A stretch of DNA of 64,000 nt from Candidatus Schekmanbacteria bacterium (GTDB lineage Bacteria > CSSED10-310 > JACPHN01): positions 1 to 64,000 of the forward strand of contig JACPHN010000118.1 in assembly GCA_016188575.1 (NCBI GenBank), in the 5' to 3' direction. Numbering within the stretch: position 1 is the stretch's first letter; each line of letters opens with the position of its first letter. The notes under the pieces were generated by a model. The model did not search any database and was not told the DNA's origin. It saw only the letters and a program-made list of their open reading frames with translations. Positions 35,110-44,601 of this stretch are shown piece by piece. A program made the translations under genes and the position numbers.

Positions 35110-38100
35110 GTGACGGAAACATCTGAAGCAGATCAATACATTGGACCCTACCTGCTCGGCGAACCGCTTGGCGAAGGAGGAATGGGGATCGTCTACCGCG
35201 CCGTGCAGACGCAGACGTCGCGAAAGGTGGCGCTGAAGACGGTGCGACTCGGCGATCCGAGTCGAGTATTTGGCCTACGACGCGAGATTCGCGCCCTGAC
35301 CTCGCTTCGTCACCCCGGGATCGTGCGTTTCGTGGACGAAGGGATGCACGCGGGCCTGCCGTGGTACGCCATGGAGCTCCTGCATGGCGCGACGCTGGAC
35401 ATCTTTTTTGGCGATCGCCAAAGCACGGCAGAAACGCGCGACGCCTTTCCCAGCGAGACCGTGCCGATCAATCGCGAGCTCGTGGCGGAGCTGCTGCAGG
35501 AAGATTCCGCCGCAGAAGTTTCCGAGTGGTGGACGCGGTCGCTGGCGGACCTGTCGGCGGAGTCTCTGGAATCGCCGACCGATCCACCAGCGAGTCTCGA
35601 GCCGGACGTTTCGCAGAGCGAGGACGACGAAGTCGCGGGCGCGGCGTCCGAATCGACGCGTGGCGGAGCGCCGCGCCCCCCCGCGGCTGGCGGACGTTTG
35701 CAGGAAGTCGTGGATGTGATGCACGCCCTGTGCCTGACCCTGGCCTACATCCATGGCGAGGGTGTGGTGCATCGAGATCTCAAGCCCGAGAACATCCTCG
35801 GGCGGGCGAATGGGCAGCCGGTGATCATGGATTTCGGCCTGTTCTCTCAGGTCCGAGCCAAGACGGGAAGGGAAACTCTGGACCTGGCGGGCCGCATCGT
35901 TGGGACCGCCGCGTACATGTCGCCCGAGCAGGTCAGCGGCGCGCCGCTGGACCCGCGCGCCGACCTCTACGGGCTCGGCTGCATTTTCTACGAGCTGGTG
36001 ACGGGGCTGCGGCCCTTCCGCGGCACCGTCGGCCAGATCCTCGCACAGCAGCTCGACAAGGAGCCGATGCCTCCGTCCTACCTGGTGGAGATCCCCGCGG
36101 TTGTGGAGGAGCTCATCCTGGCGATGCTGCTCAAGGATCCGAAGGACCGGCCGGCCTATGCCGAGGACGTCGCGGCGACCCTGCGCGAGCTCGGGGCGGC
36201 GGATATTCCTTCCTATCACAAGCCGGCGCCGCGGCCGTATCTTTACCGTGCCGAAGCTCGGGGGCGTGACAACCAGCTCTTCGCGCTCCGTCGGGTGCTG
36301 GCCCGGGCCGGAGATGGTGAGGGCCGAGTCGTGCTGGTCCACGGCGAGAGTGGCATTGGCAAGACACGCCTGCTGCGCGAGCTCGGCGAAGAGGCGGGTC
36401 GGGCCGGATACCGCGTGCTGGTCGGCGAATGCTCGCACTTGCCAGGAGGCCTGCTGGAACCGCTGCGTAGGCCTCTGCGAGGCATCGCGGAGCGGTGCCT
36501 GACGCGGCGCTCGGAAGCAACCGAGCGGTTCCTGGCAGAGCATGGCCCGGCACTTGCAGCAATCGAACCGGCTTTTCTTACCGCCTCGGCCGCAAGCAAG
36601 GATCAGACCAGGGCGGAGCCTTCGCAACTGCGCGACCCGTCGGAGGTCAGACTCTTTGCCGCGCTGCGCGCGGCCCTGCTGGCCGCGGGCTCGGGCCGCA
36701 CCACGCTGCTGGTCCTTGACGACCTCCAGTGGGCGGACGAAGGCACGCTGCAGTTTCTGGCGTACCTGGCGGCTCCCGAACGACTGCGCGGCTGTCGCCT
36801 TCTGGTCGCCGGCGCTTACCGCACGGATGAGCTTCCTGACGGCCTGTTTGGCGCCAGTGCCGTGACCGACGCCGAGCTTGTCCCGCTGCACCGGCTCTCG
36901 GCGAAAGCGGTGCGCCGCATGGTTGGCGACATGCTGGCGGTGCCCAAGCCGCCAAGCGCATTTCTGGCCTTCATACTCAGGCAATCGGAGGGCAATCCCT
37001 ACTTCATCTCGGAGTACCTCCGCCTGGCACTCGAGGAAGAGGTGCTGGTGCGCGACGACCGCGGGCGCTGGCGGGTTTCGCCGGAGGGGGCAACGGACGC
37101 GACGCAGGCGAGATTTCTCGCGTTGCGTTTTCCGCCGACCTTGCATCAGCTCATGGTACGGCGCCTGGAGCGGCTCGAGGCGGACGCGGTCACCGTCTTG
37201 GAGATTACGGCGCTCGCCGGAAGAGAAGTTCCGATCGCGGTCCTGGCGGACGCTTCGGGGCTGGATGACCTCGCCTTTCTGACGGCGCTCGAGCAGCTCT
37301 ACAAGCGGCATCTGCTGGAGGATGGGGAGCTCGGGCGGACGCGTTTTACGCATGGCGCGATGCGCGATGTCGCGCTGAACAGAGCGCCATCGGACCAGCA
37401 AACTTCGTGGCACGAGGCGATAGCGCTCGCCATCGAGCACCGTGCGGGGCAGGAGCTCGACGCCGAGACGCTCGGCGGGGTGGCCGTGCACTGGGAGAAA
37501 GCGGGTTGCCTGCCGCAGGCGCGGTTTTACTACGCCGCGGCGGCTCGCCGGGCCCGCGACCGCTACGCGCTCGATGAGGCGGGCCGCCTGTTCGGCGCCT
37601 GCCTGGCGCTGGCAGAGCAACCGACGCCGGCGACGATCGATGTGCGCCTGGAGATGGCCCGCACGGCCCTGCTTCCAGCGGGCAATTTGCGCGCCGCACA
37701 GGCCTCTCTGGAGCTGTCCTTGAGCGAGGCGCATCACCTCAACGACGACGTCCGATCGACCGTCAGCCTGTGCTGGCTGGCGAGAGCGCTGGAGGAGATG
37801 GGGCATATCGAAAAGGCCAGGACCGGGGCGGAGCAGGCGTTGGCCGCAGCGCTGTCGCAGCAGCAACTCGGGACCGCGGGACACGCCACGGAGACTCTGT
37901 GCCGTGTCCACCGCGCCAGCGGTGACCTCGATCGCGCGATCTTCTGCGGAGAGCGCGCGATCTCGCTGTTCGAGGAGGCGAAGAAGAACCACGAGGTCTG
38001 TTCGGCGCGCGTCGACCTCGGCGAGGTGTATTTGCATCGCGGCGCCTATCAGCAGGCGCTCGCCCAGTTGGATGCGGCACGGGCGCACGCATGTCTGTCC

Positions 38101-38886
38101 GGGAGCTGGCGAGCGGAGGCGCAGGCATTGGCGGCGAGCGCCTTGCTCTCCTATCGCCGCGGGCGGCTGGCGGAATCGGACCAGGCAGTCAGTCGCGGCC
38201 TGGCGCTGGCGACGGAGGTCGGCGATCGCCGCACGGAGGCGGAGCTACTCTGGATCGCCGCGTGCTTGCGCCGGATCGAGGGTGACACCGACAAGGCGCG
38301 CGGCCTGCTCGACCGCTCCGTGCGACTGTTTCGCTTCGCCGCGGATCGCCGCGGCCTCGGTCGCGCCCAGCTCGTAGTGGCCGACCTCGCCCATGAACGC
38401 GGCGATTTCGCCATCTGCGACCACGCCCTGGCAGAGGCCGGGGAGTCGCTGGATGACACCGGCGACCTCGCGCTCAACGCCATCTTCCTCTGCCAGCGCG
38501 CCATGATCGCGCGCCGCCTGGGCCGACCGCGCGCCGAGATCAAGCGCACCATTCAGCGGTCCGTAGATCTTGCGCGCCGCGCCGGCGACCCCGTATTTCT
38601 CGCCAGATCGCTGTGCGAGTCGGGACACCTCGAGATCCTCCGCAATCAGCCGGCGGCGGAGCTTCTGGCCGAGGCTCAGGCCCTCGCCGCGGCCTTGCGC
38701 TTCGAGCCTGGTGACCCCAATGACACCATGGCCGCAATCAACCGGCTCGTCCGCGCCGAGCAGGCGCTGCACGACGGTCGCGGCGATCGGCTCTTCCGCG
38801 GTGAAGCTCGGGACACCCTCGCGCCTGCGCTGCTGCGCAAGATCCTCCCCGGCGCGCCGCCTACTGCGCCTCCAGTACCGGCATGA
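35110..38886 (+). CDS. Ser/Thr kinase - AAA ATPase - TPR protein (PknK-like), copy 1
   Basis: This 1258-residue protein has a kinase domain (about 10-360), a signal-transduction ATPase (about 380-700) and TPR-like helical repeats to the end. The kinase has LGEGGMGIVYRA, VALK, HRDLKPEN (about 221) and DFG (about 239). Roughly 110 low-complexity acidic residues are inserted before the HRD loop, an unusual place. The ATPase has Walker A GESGIGKT (about 411) and Walker B VLDDLQWAD. This order is typical of PknK/MalT-like signalling proteins in Myxococcota and Actinobacteria. It starts at GTG. Its last 26 bases overlap the convergent ATP-grasp gene. Confidence 0.9.
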   Translation: MTETSEADQYIGPYLLGEPLGEGGMGIVYRAVQTQTSRKVALKTVRLGDPSRVFGLRREIRALTSLRHPGIVRFVDEGMHAGLPWYAMELLHGATLDIFFGDRQSTAETRDAFPSETVPINRELVAELLQEDSAAEVSEWWTRSLADLSAESLESPTDPPASLEPDVSQSEDDEVAGAASESTRGGAPRPPAAGGRLQEVVDVMHALCLTLAYIHGEGVVHRDLKPENILGRANGQPVIMDFGLFSQVRAKTGRETLDLAGRIVGTAAYMSPEQVSGAPLDPRADLYGLGCIFYELVTGLRPFRGTVGQILAQQLDKEPMPPSYLVEIPAVVEELILAMLLKDPKDRPAYAEDVAATLRELGAADIPSYHKPAPRPYLYRAEARGRDNQLFALRRVLARAGDGEGRVVLVHGESGIGKTRLLRELGEEAGRAGYRVLVGECSHLPGGLLEPLRRPLRGIAERCLTRRSEATERFLAEHGPALAAIEPAFLTASAASKDQTRAEPSQLRDPSEVRLFAALRAALLAAGSGRTTLLVLDDLQWADEGTLQFLAYLAAPERLRGCRLLVAGAYRTDELPDGLFGASAVTDAELVPLHRLSAKAVRRMVGDMLAVPKPPSAFLAFILRQSEGNPYFISEYLRLALEEEVLVRDDRGRWRVSPEGATDATQARFLALRFPPTLHQLMVRRLERLEADAVTVLEITALAGREVPIAVLADASGLDDLAFLTALEQLYKRHLLEDGELGRTRFTHGAMRDVALNRAPSDQQTSWHEAIALAIEHRAGQELDAETLGGVAVHWEKAGCLPQARFYYAAAARRARDRYALDEAGRLFGACLALAEQPTPATIDVRLEMARTALLPAGNLRAAQASLELSLSEAHHLNDDVRSTVSLCWLARALEEMGHIEKARTGAEQALAAALSQQQLGTAGHATETLCRVHRASGDLDRAIFCGERAISLFEEAKKNHEVCSARVDLGEVYLHRGAYQQALAQLDAARAHACLSGSWRAEAQALAASALLSYRRGRLAESDQAVSRGLALATEVGDRRTEAELLWIAACLRRIEGDTDKARGLLDRSVRLFRFAADRRGLGRAQLVVADLAHERGDFAICDHALAEAGESLDDTGDLALNAIFLCQRAMIARRLGRPRAEIKRTIQRSVDLARRAGDPVFLARSLCESGHLEILRNQPAAELLAEAQALAAALRFEPGDPNDTMAAINRLVRAEQALHDGRGDRLFRGEARDTLAPALLRKILPGAPPTAPPVPA

Positions 38887-40354
38887 TGCCCCCGCCGGCG
38901 GCCACGTTGATCACCTTCGAGTCAGACGTCCGGCACACCGAGCCCACATACTTCCCGTCGAACACGTACGGGTTGAGATTCACGTTCTTCTTCTCCAGGA
39001 CGACCTTGGAGTCCTTCAGCACCGGCAGCTCGAACTCGGGGACGTCGCACGCTTCCTGTACGATCCACCACGACATTCCGGAGACCGAGTCGACGAGGTC
39101 GTGCCACTGACCTTCTTCCTCGGCCTTGCCAACGTGCACGTCCTGGCCTCCGGCACCGCTGGCGATCTTCAACACCAGACGGTCCTTGTTCTTGTACACA
39201 AAGTCGATGAGCGCGATGTCGCGACCGTCGGGCGAAATCGTGATGGTCTCGTCGAGGCGTCGCGTCCAGGGTATGTGCGCCTTGATCGCCTCCACCTCTT
39301 CTTCCGTGAAGTGGTGATGATTGTCCGGGTTGGTCAGGAAGGACATGATTTCCTTCTGCGAGCCAACCGAGGCCCGGAACGGGTTGATCGACAGTACCGC
39401 GCGGTCGCGAATCGCGCCGTAGAAATCCTGGTGCTCGCGCGGGAAGCGCTTGAAGAACACGAACCGCAGACACAGGTGCAGGAAGTCGAGGCGGACGTTG
39501 CCGGAGTAGAGCTTGCCGTTGCGGTATTCGAACTCGCGGCTGTCGATGAAGTTAGCCTCCATGCCATGTTCGATGAGGAAATCCCGGAGAATCTCCCATT
39601 CGGATCCTGGAAGGTATTCCTTGAAGCTGGTGAGCGCGACTCGCGGCGCGCCAGTGCCACCTCCACCGTAGTCCTTCCAGTAGCGGCGGAAGATCTCGAG
39701 CAACGCGTGCATCTGGCGCCGGTCGTAGCGCTTGGTGTGGCTGAACAGGTCCGCATACATGGGCATGGTGCGGTACACTTCCTCGTACGTGTCTGCCCAC
39801 ACCCGGGCACCGGGATTGTCGGTGTTGAACTCCAAAAACTTCAGCGTCTTGCCATCGAAGAAGGCGTCGTGGCGGCTGACCACGGTTGGCTTGGGGTAGC
39901 CCGGGTCCCATTCGACCCACTCCTTTGGAATCTCCAGGCACGGAATCTGCTCGCGCACTGCCGGATCACGCAGGTATGCGTTGATTGCCTTATCGATGCA
40001 GCGGTCGAGAATCTCCGTAGCCTTGGCGATGAAATCAACGGACTGGCGGGTGAGGATCATCGGGGTCAGCATCAGCGGCAACGCGCCACCGCTGCGGCCA
40101 TAGGCGCAGCGCCGCTTCATGAGCAGGCGCAAGCAGGCCTGTCTCTGGTCCAGGAGCTCCTTCGGATTGCGGCGCATCCATTCGATCAGGTCCTCGTCGG
40201 CAAACCGCAGGGCTTGCTCCAGATGGCGGCTTTGCCGCGTTTCTCGAGGCATCTCGGCGGGGAGGCTCGGCGGCGTCTCTGCTGATGCCGGATTGGCACT
40301 GGCAAGCTCGGGGGCGGTGGTAGAGGGGCTACCAGCGACTTCGTCGGTGATCAT
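38861..40354 (-). CDS. Circularly permuted ATP-grasp protein
   Basis: This 497-residue protein resembles glutathionylspermidine synthase/amidase-like and circularly permuted ATP-grasp families. It has LKFLEFNTDNPGARVW (nucleotide/metal region), DFLHLCLRFVFFKRF and a glycine-rich C-terminal block VLKIASGAGGQDVHVG. The last residues KVINVAAGGGIMPVL suit the ATP-grasp P-loop. The first 45 residues are low complexity. Such enzymes form amide or peptide-like bonds using ATP. It ends the cupredoxin-kinase operon, 42 bases after the kinase stop. Confidence 0.75.
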   Translation of the reverse strand: MITDEVAGSPSTTAPELASANPASAETPPSLPAEMPRETRQSRHLEQALRFADEDLIEWMRRNPKELLDQRQACLRLLMKRRCAYGRSGGALPLMLTPMILTRQSVDFIAKATEILDRCIDKAINAYLRDPAVREQIPCLEIPKEWVEWDPGYPKPTVVSRHDAFFDGKTLKFLEFNTDNPGARVWADTYEEVYRTMPMYADLFSHTKRYDRRQMHALLEIFRRYWKDYGGGGTGAPRVALTSFKEYLPGSEWEILRDFLIEHGMEANFIDSREFEYRNGKLYSGNVRLDFLHLCLRFVFFKRFPREHQDFYGAIRDRAVLSINPFRASVGSQKEIMSFLTNPDNHHHFTEEEVEAIKAHIPWTRRLDETITISPDGRDIALIDFVYKNKDRLVLKIASGAGGQDVHVGKAEEEGQWHDLVDSVSGMSWWIVQEACDVPEFELPVLKDSKVVLEKKNVNLNPYVFDGKYVGSVCRTSDSKVINVAAGGGIMPVLEAQ

Positions 40355-40396
40355 GAAAACCTCGTGTTGAGTGACAGAGGAGCGGATTCGCAGGGG

Positions 40397-42583
40397 TCAA
40401 GGCGCCGGCTGAGGGAGCACGCGGTTCAGGGCGTACTCGAGGGTCTCTACCGTCTGTGGACGCGCGCTTGGGTTCTTGTCAAGGCAGCTCAGAATGAGAG
40501 ATTCCATGCGCGGAGGCATGGTCGGGCGCAACAAGGTGGGTGCTGGCGCGCTCTCTCGCAGGTGCTTGGCAATAAGCGCGAGCGGATCGGCGGCAGTGAA
40601 AGGCGGGGCACCGCAGAAAATCTCGTACATGACGACACCGAGACTATAGATGTCACTGCGAGCGTCTTCACGGTTATGCGAGCAGTGCTCCGGGCTCATG
40701 TAGGTCGGTGTTCCCGAAATTGATAGCTTTTCCTCGTAGATGAGAGGCCGCTGCAGCTTGGAGATTCCGAAGTCCATGATCTTGGCGACACCATTGGGCA
40801 GCACCATGATGTTTTGCGGCTTGACGTCGAGATGGAGCACGCCGGTAGCGTGGATTGCGCTCAGCCCGCGGCAAATTTGCTTGAGAATCTGCAGGCCCGG
40901 AGCGAAGCCCAACTGGCCGCGCTGCGCTAGCAGCTCGTGCAGCGTGGTCCCGGCGGCATACTCCATGGTGATGAAGCGCAAACCCCCGTGCTCTCCGAGA
41001 TCGTGCACGCGAATCACGTTTGGGTGGGTGATGCGGCGAGCGAGGCGAATCTCGTGCTTGAGCGCTTCGGTATTGGTGGTGTCGATGGATTCGCCGCCAA
41101 AGTCGTCATGTGTCCGCAGGAACTTGAGCGCGACGTCTTCCTCGAGCTCGAGGTCGGTGGCGCGAAACACCGCCGCCGAGCCGCCCTGGCCGAGGCGCGC
41201 CAGGATGCGATAGCGGCCCGCGAATACGTCACCGCGCTCCGGCAGGAGCACGTCACCGGTCGCGGGAACCCGGCTTTCGTCCAGCGTCGCCATTGCCGTA
41301 GCCGGGACTTCCGCTGACTTTTGGTGTTGCATGACGAGAGCTTCGAGCTCTTCCTTTTCTCGGAGCTCCGCCACCATGGCCTGGAATGCCGATGCGAGGA
41401 AGCCGACCTCACCCCGTCGCGCAGTCGGCAGGTCGACGTCGAGCGCCCCCCTGCGGATCGACTCGGCGCTGTCGGCGAGTTGGCGAAGCGGCCGCGCGAG
41501 GCGCCTGCCCAGCGTGAAGGCGAGTGGAGTCGCGACCAGAAAAGCGAGCGCGCCCGCCATGAGCAGGGTGTTGCGGATGTCGCGAAAGGCCGCGGTTTCC
41601 TCGAAGATGGATCGCGAAACGATGACAGCACCCATCGTTTCATGGCGAGACCCGAACAGGGGGACAGCAGCGACCAGTCGGAGATCACCGGCGAAGGACA
41701 CCGTCGCGGGGCCGAACACCTCACCCGTGCGAAAGACCGTCCTGGTGAAATCGGGCAGCTCCGCCAGGCGCCGAACGAAGTCCGCGCCGCCAAAATCGGC
41801 GGTTCCCACGCTGAATCCCGGGCTTGGCGGCTCATCGCGCCTGGCGCTATCTACAATCAATCCCACCTCGCCGCGCGTATAGCTCTGGATCATGGACACG
41901 TTCTTTTCATCGAGCGCGAACGTGAGCGCGATCACGCCGAAAAGCTCCATCTCCTGGCCGGCGGGCAGCAGGATGGGCGCGGCAGCCACGACCGAGAGAG
42001 AATCACCTTCGCGAATAACCGCGGTTGCCGGGCGCGCCTGCTCCAGAACGTCGGAAACCCATTGCACCGCGCCGAATGGGCGGCCAACTCCTTCGCCCTC
42101 GGCCTTGTCGGTGCGCACGAGAACGAGGCTGGCCTTGTCGAACATGAATAGCGTGTGCGCGCGCGTCACCTCAACCTTGCTTTTTGCCCAGTCGTAGCGC
42201 GTGAAGCTGCTGACGTCGTCCATGGCCAATGCCTTGGCACCCGGTTCTTCGGCCAGAGCCATGGCCTGCATGAGCGCCCGACTGAGCTGATCGTCCACGT
42301 AGCCGCGCGTCTGGTCCGGGACGCGGCGGAGATCTTCGGCGATCGTACGTTCCGCGATGGCCCCTGCCCGCCAACTGGTGAGCGCGACGGCCACCAAGAG
42401 AGTCAGAGCAAGAAGCGCCGCTGCCGCCGCCGAGAACTGGGCCGCCAGCCCCCAGCCCTGCCGCTGCGATCGCCAGCGGTCGGTTCTCCAGGAGACTCCA
42501 GGGCTGTTCGGCACAGCCTTCGAGGGCAAGGCGAAAAGTCCGGTCGTCGCGCTTTCGGCCGGGTCAGTAGCGGTTTTCTTCAT
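40397..42583 (-). CDS. Membrane Ser/Thr protein kinase with cache-like sensor and HAMP
   Basis: This 728-residue protein has a transmembrane helix (about 45-70), a periplasmic sensor domain of about 250 residues, a second helix (about 340-360), a HAMP domain (RRLARPLRQLADSAESIRRG), and a C-terminal kinase domain. Kinase motifs are LGQGGSAAVFRA, VALKFL, HLDVKPQN (HRD here is HLD) and DFG. The Asp is kept, but the arginine that usually couples the catalytic and activation loops is lost, typical of kinases not controlled by activation-loop phosphorylation. The cupredoxin gene upstream overlaps it by 20 bases. Confidence 0.9.
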   Translation of the reverse strand: MKKTATDPAESATTGLFALPSKAVPNSPGVSWRTDRWRSQRQGWGLAAQFSAAAAALLALTLLVAVALTSWRAGAIAERTIAEDLRRVPDQTRGYVDDQLSRALMQAMALAEEPGAKALAMDDVSSFTRYDWAKSKVEVTRAHTLFMFDKASLVLVRTDKAEGEGVGRPFGAVQWVSDVLEQARPATAVIREGDSLSVVAAAPILLPAGQEMELFGVIALTFALDEKNVSMIQSYTRGEVGLIVDSARRDEPPSPGFSVGTADFGGADFVRRLAELPDFTRTVFRTGEVFGPATVSFAGDLRLVAAVPLFGSRHETMGAVIVSRSIFEETAAFRDIRNTLLMAGALAFLVATPLAFTLGRRLARPLRQLADSAESIRRGALDVDLPTARRGEVGFLASAFQAMVAELREKEELEALVMQHQKSAEVPATAMATLDESRVPATGDVLLPERGDVFAGRYRILARLGQGGSAAVFRATDLELEEDVALKFLRTHDDFGGESIDTTNTEALKHEIRLARRITHPNVIRVHDLGEHGGLRFITMEYAAGTTLHELLAQRGQLGFAPGLQILKQICRGLSAIHATGVLHLDVKPQNIMVLPNGVAKIMDFGISKLQRPLIYEEKLSISGTPTYMSPEHCSHNREDARSDIYSLGVVMYEIFCGAPPFTAADPLALIAKHLRESAPAPTLLRPTMPPRMESLILSCLDKNPSARPQTVETLEYALNRVLPQPAP

Positions 42584-43571
42584 CGTCGGGGTATTCCTCG
42601 CCGTACTTGTTCAGGTGCGGCTGCCGCTTCCAGGTGCTGGCGTCGTACTCGGCCTCAACCGCGGTTGCGCCACCCGGTCGAATGACTGCGGTCACTTCGC
42701 GCTCCTGACCCTGTGGATGCCAGACTACGAAGCGGGCCGTCTGGGCCGGGAGCCCCGTAAACGTCACGCTACCGCTTGGGCCCGTGACGCCGAACACGGT
42801 GTTGGGCAGGACCTTGACGTGAGCTGCCATCTGCTCGTGGATATTGCAGAAGACCTGGACCGCCCCCTGCTTGTCGAAGGTGACAGACCGCGTAGCGCCG
42901 TTTCGGTACAGACCCAGGTCAAAGGCTTTCGTGTCCGAAAGCGAGAATACGTTGTGATGGACGCGGTCGTAGTTCGGGAATTCGACGGCGTTCCCGGCAA
43001 CCACGGCGACGACCGCTGGCACGAAAGTTTTCGCGTTCTGGGAAAGGACGGGAGGTGCCGGAGAGGGCTCGACGCGCACGCCGGCCGGTGCCGGCGGCAC
43101 GAGGTAGACGACGGCTCCTTCGGCGGCCTGGCGCCCTCCGCTCGTACGCACATAGACGGTGACAGCGGCAGATCCCGCCGGCGCCTCAGGGGAGCTCGCC
43201 GCCGGCGATGGCGCCGGGGTGCCCTCCGGTGCTCCCGGCGGCGCCGGCAAGGTGGCGGTGGGGGGAATGCTCGGCGGCGATGGCGGCGGGGGCGGGGTCT
43301 GCGGCGCGGGAATGGTGGGTGCTGGGGACGCCGGGATCGACGGGCGCGGCGACGGCGTGGAGGTCACGCCCGTGGGGGTGGGAGTCGGCGTCGGTGAAGA
43401 CGATGTGAGCACTGGCGCGGACGCCGGTGGCGGCGTTGCCGGCCGTGCCCGGTCAGACGCGGCCGCCGCCGGCAGAGGTGGCGACGCCATGGGCTCTCTC
43501 GCGGCAGCGGCTGAGGCAACTGCCGCGACACACGTAAGCGCTGTCGCCAGGCGCAAAGTTCGCTGTTTCAC
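42564..43571 (-). CDS. Secreted cupredoxin with Pro/Ala-rich linker
   Basis: This 335-residue protein has a signal peptide, a long Pro/Ser/Thr linker (residues about 35-140), and a C-terminal plastocyanin-like domain. Copper ligands are clear: VEFPNYDRVHHNVFSL gives the first histidine, and VFCNIHEQMAAHV gives Cys-His-Met. A roughly 60-residue carboxypeptidase-regulatory-like or Ig-like tail follows. It is probably an electron carrier in the periplasm. GTG at 43571 is chosen because it starts a normal signal peptide; a TTG 45 bases upstream is possible. It overlaps the kinase by 20 bases. Confidence 0.85.
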   Translation of the reverse strand: MKQRTLRLATALTCVAAVASAAAAREPMASPPLPAAAASDRARPATPPPASAPVLTSSSPTPTPTPTGVTSTPSPRPSIPASPAPTIPAPQTPPPPPSPPSIPPTATLPAPPGAPEGTPAPSPAASSPEAPAGSAAVTVYVRTSGGRQAAEGAVVYLVPPAPAGVRVEPSPAPPVLSQNAKTFVPAVVAVVAGNAVEFPNYDRVHHNVFSLSDTKAFDLGLYRNGATRSVTFDKQGAVQVFCNIHEQMAAHVKVLPNTVFGVTGPSGSVTFTGLPAQTARFVVWHPQGQEREVTAVIRPGGATAVEAEYDASTWKRQPHLNKYGEEYPDDEENRY

Positions 43572-43880
43572 GGGTTTGCTCGTTCTCTTGGGCGCGGCGA
43601 CCGCGATTTTCGGCAAGCGTGGGCCGCGGCGTGATTCTCCTCCGAGCCGTCCAAATACGAAGACACTCTAGCAAGATCGACAGGAAAGACCAAGCGAGGC
43701 ACCGGGACCGGATCCTCCGCCTGCCTGACGGCACGCGCGGGAGGGACGGAGGGAGGCACGGTCGCGGCGACGTCGAACCGGGGGTGGGCTCAGATCATGC
43801 GCGGGCAGGTGAAACGCGATCGTTACGGCTGTATACCAACGGAGACGTCCAGCCAGATCCGCCCGTTCCGGAGGTGAGGG
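43572..43880. other. Intergenic region between divergent genes
   Basis: This 309-base gap lies upstream of both the cupredoxin operon and the small membrane genes. It holds a weak, degenerate part of the hairpin repeat (around 43700-43770, GGATCCTCCGCCTGCC and GGGAGGGACGGAGGG). No clear gene or promoter is seen. Confidence 0.45.
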
Positions 43881-44051
43881 GTGTCGAAGTCGGACAAGGT
43901 CTTTTTCGTCTGCTTTTTCGTATTCCTGGTGATCCTGTTGCTTCCATTCCCGGCGCGGCTGCTTGGCCTGCAGCCTCCGGCCCGCCTCGCGATGCTGGGT
44001 CCGCTCGCGGCGCTGGTTGCGTTCATCTTGACGGCGGTACAGAAAGACTGA
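43881..44051 (+). CDS. Small membrane protein, 56 residues
   Basis: GTG at 43881 opens a 56-residue frame with two hydrophobic segments, FFVCFFVFLVILLLPFPARL and LGPLAALVAFILTAV, and a short KD tail. A GGAGG lies six bases before the GTG, which is strong evidence of translation. The next small membrane gene begins 11 bases after its stop, so the two are likely one transcript. I do not recognise a family. Confidence 0.65.
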   Translation: MSKSDKVFFVCFFVFLVILLLPFPARLLGLQPPARLAMLGPLAALVAFILTAVQKD

Positions 44052-44062
44052 AAGGTCATCCC

Positions 44063-44383
44063 ATGCTTGAAGCTTCCAGTGGACAGTTCTATTACCACGC
44101 ATTCGCCTACACCTTGGTCGGGCTGGCGTTCTGGTCGATACTGTGGCGTTGGCGCCGCTGGTGGATACGGCAGACGGAACGGCGGCTCGCGGGGCTCGCG
44201 GGGCCCGCGGGTCTCACGCTCGTTTTCCTCGGCATGTGGCTGGTGTGCGGCGTCGTTGCCGTTGGCGACAAGGACGCCACCGCTCTTGCGCCCGCGGTTT
44301 TCCTGGCCGGCTTCGGTCTGCTTGCCGCGGACGCACGCCATCGCTACGCCGTCGCCTCAACAGACGCGAAGTCCCCGCGCTGA
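44063..44383 (+). CDS. Small membrane protein, 106 residues
   Basis: This 106-residue protein has three hydrophobic segments: YHAFAYTLVGLAFWSILW, GLTLVFLGMWLVCGVVAV and ALAPAVFLAGFGLLAA, separated by a Trp/Arg-rich cytoplasmic loop (RWRRWWIRQTERR). The family is unknown. ATG at 44063 follows the first small gene by 11 bases. Its end is followed by the second copy of the 80-bp repeat. Confidence 0.65.
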   Translation: MLEASSGQFYYHAFAYTLVGLAFWSILWRWRRWWIRQTERRLAGLAGPAGLTLVFLGMWLVCGVVAVGDKDATALAPAVFLAGFGLLAADARHRYAVASTDAKSPR

Positions 44384-44393
44384 CTGCTGGTAA

Positions 44394-44473
44394 GGACCTG
44401 TAACGAAATAACTTTGTCAAGCACCGAGGCCGAGCGAGAAGGCCGAACGCAACAGTTATTTCGTTACGAGTCC
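44394..44473 (-). repeat. 80-bp inverted-end repeat, copy B
   Basis: On the minus strand it begins GGACTCGTAACGAAATAAC and ends GTTATTTCGTTACAGGTCC. The ends are near-perfect inverted repeats of about 19 bases. It aligns with copy A over all 80 positions, with most differences in the centre. It lies between the convergent small membrane gene and the dienelactone hydrolase gene, the same setting as copy A. Confidence 0.85.
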
Positions 44474-44601
44474 CAAGGCGCACGACGTGCGCATCGGGCG
44501 CGCGATGCACCGTCACCGGGCCGATCGGCGGCCGCGGCAACGGAGGTTCTGACCCGGCATGTCGATGGCGCGGTCAAACGCGGGTCATTCCTGAAGCGGC
44601 G

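Noticed and set aside
35275-38088. 937-codon open frame antisense to the first giant kinase
   Set aside because: It is a shadow of high GC content. The plus-strand kinase has all catalytic motifs, while the antisense translation has none and is Arg/His-rich.
43619-44060. One 254-codon protein starting upstream of the second small membrane gene
   Set aside because: The first 148 codons are Arg/Gly-rich noise, while a GTG with GGAGG in another frame (43881) and an ATG at 44063 give two normal small membrane proteins.
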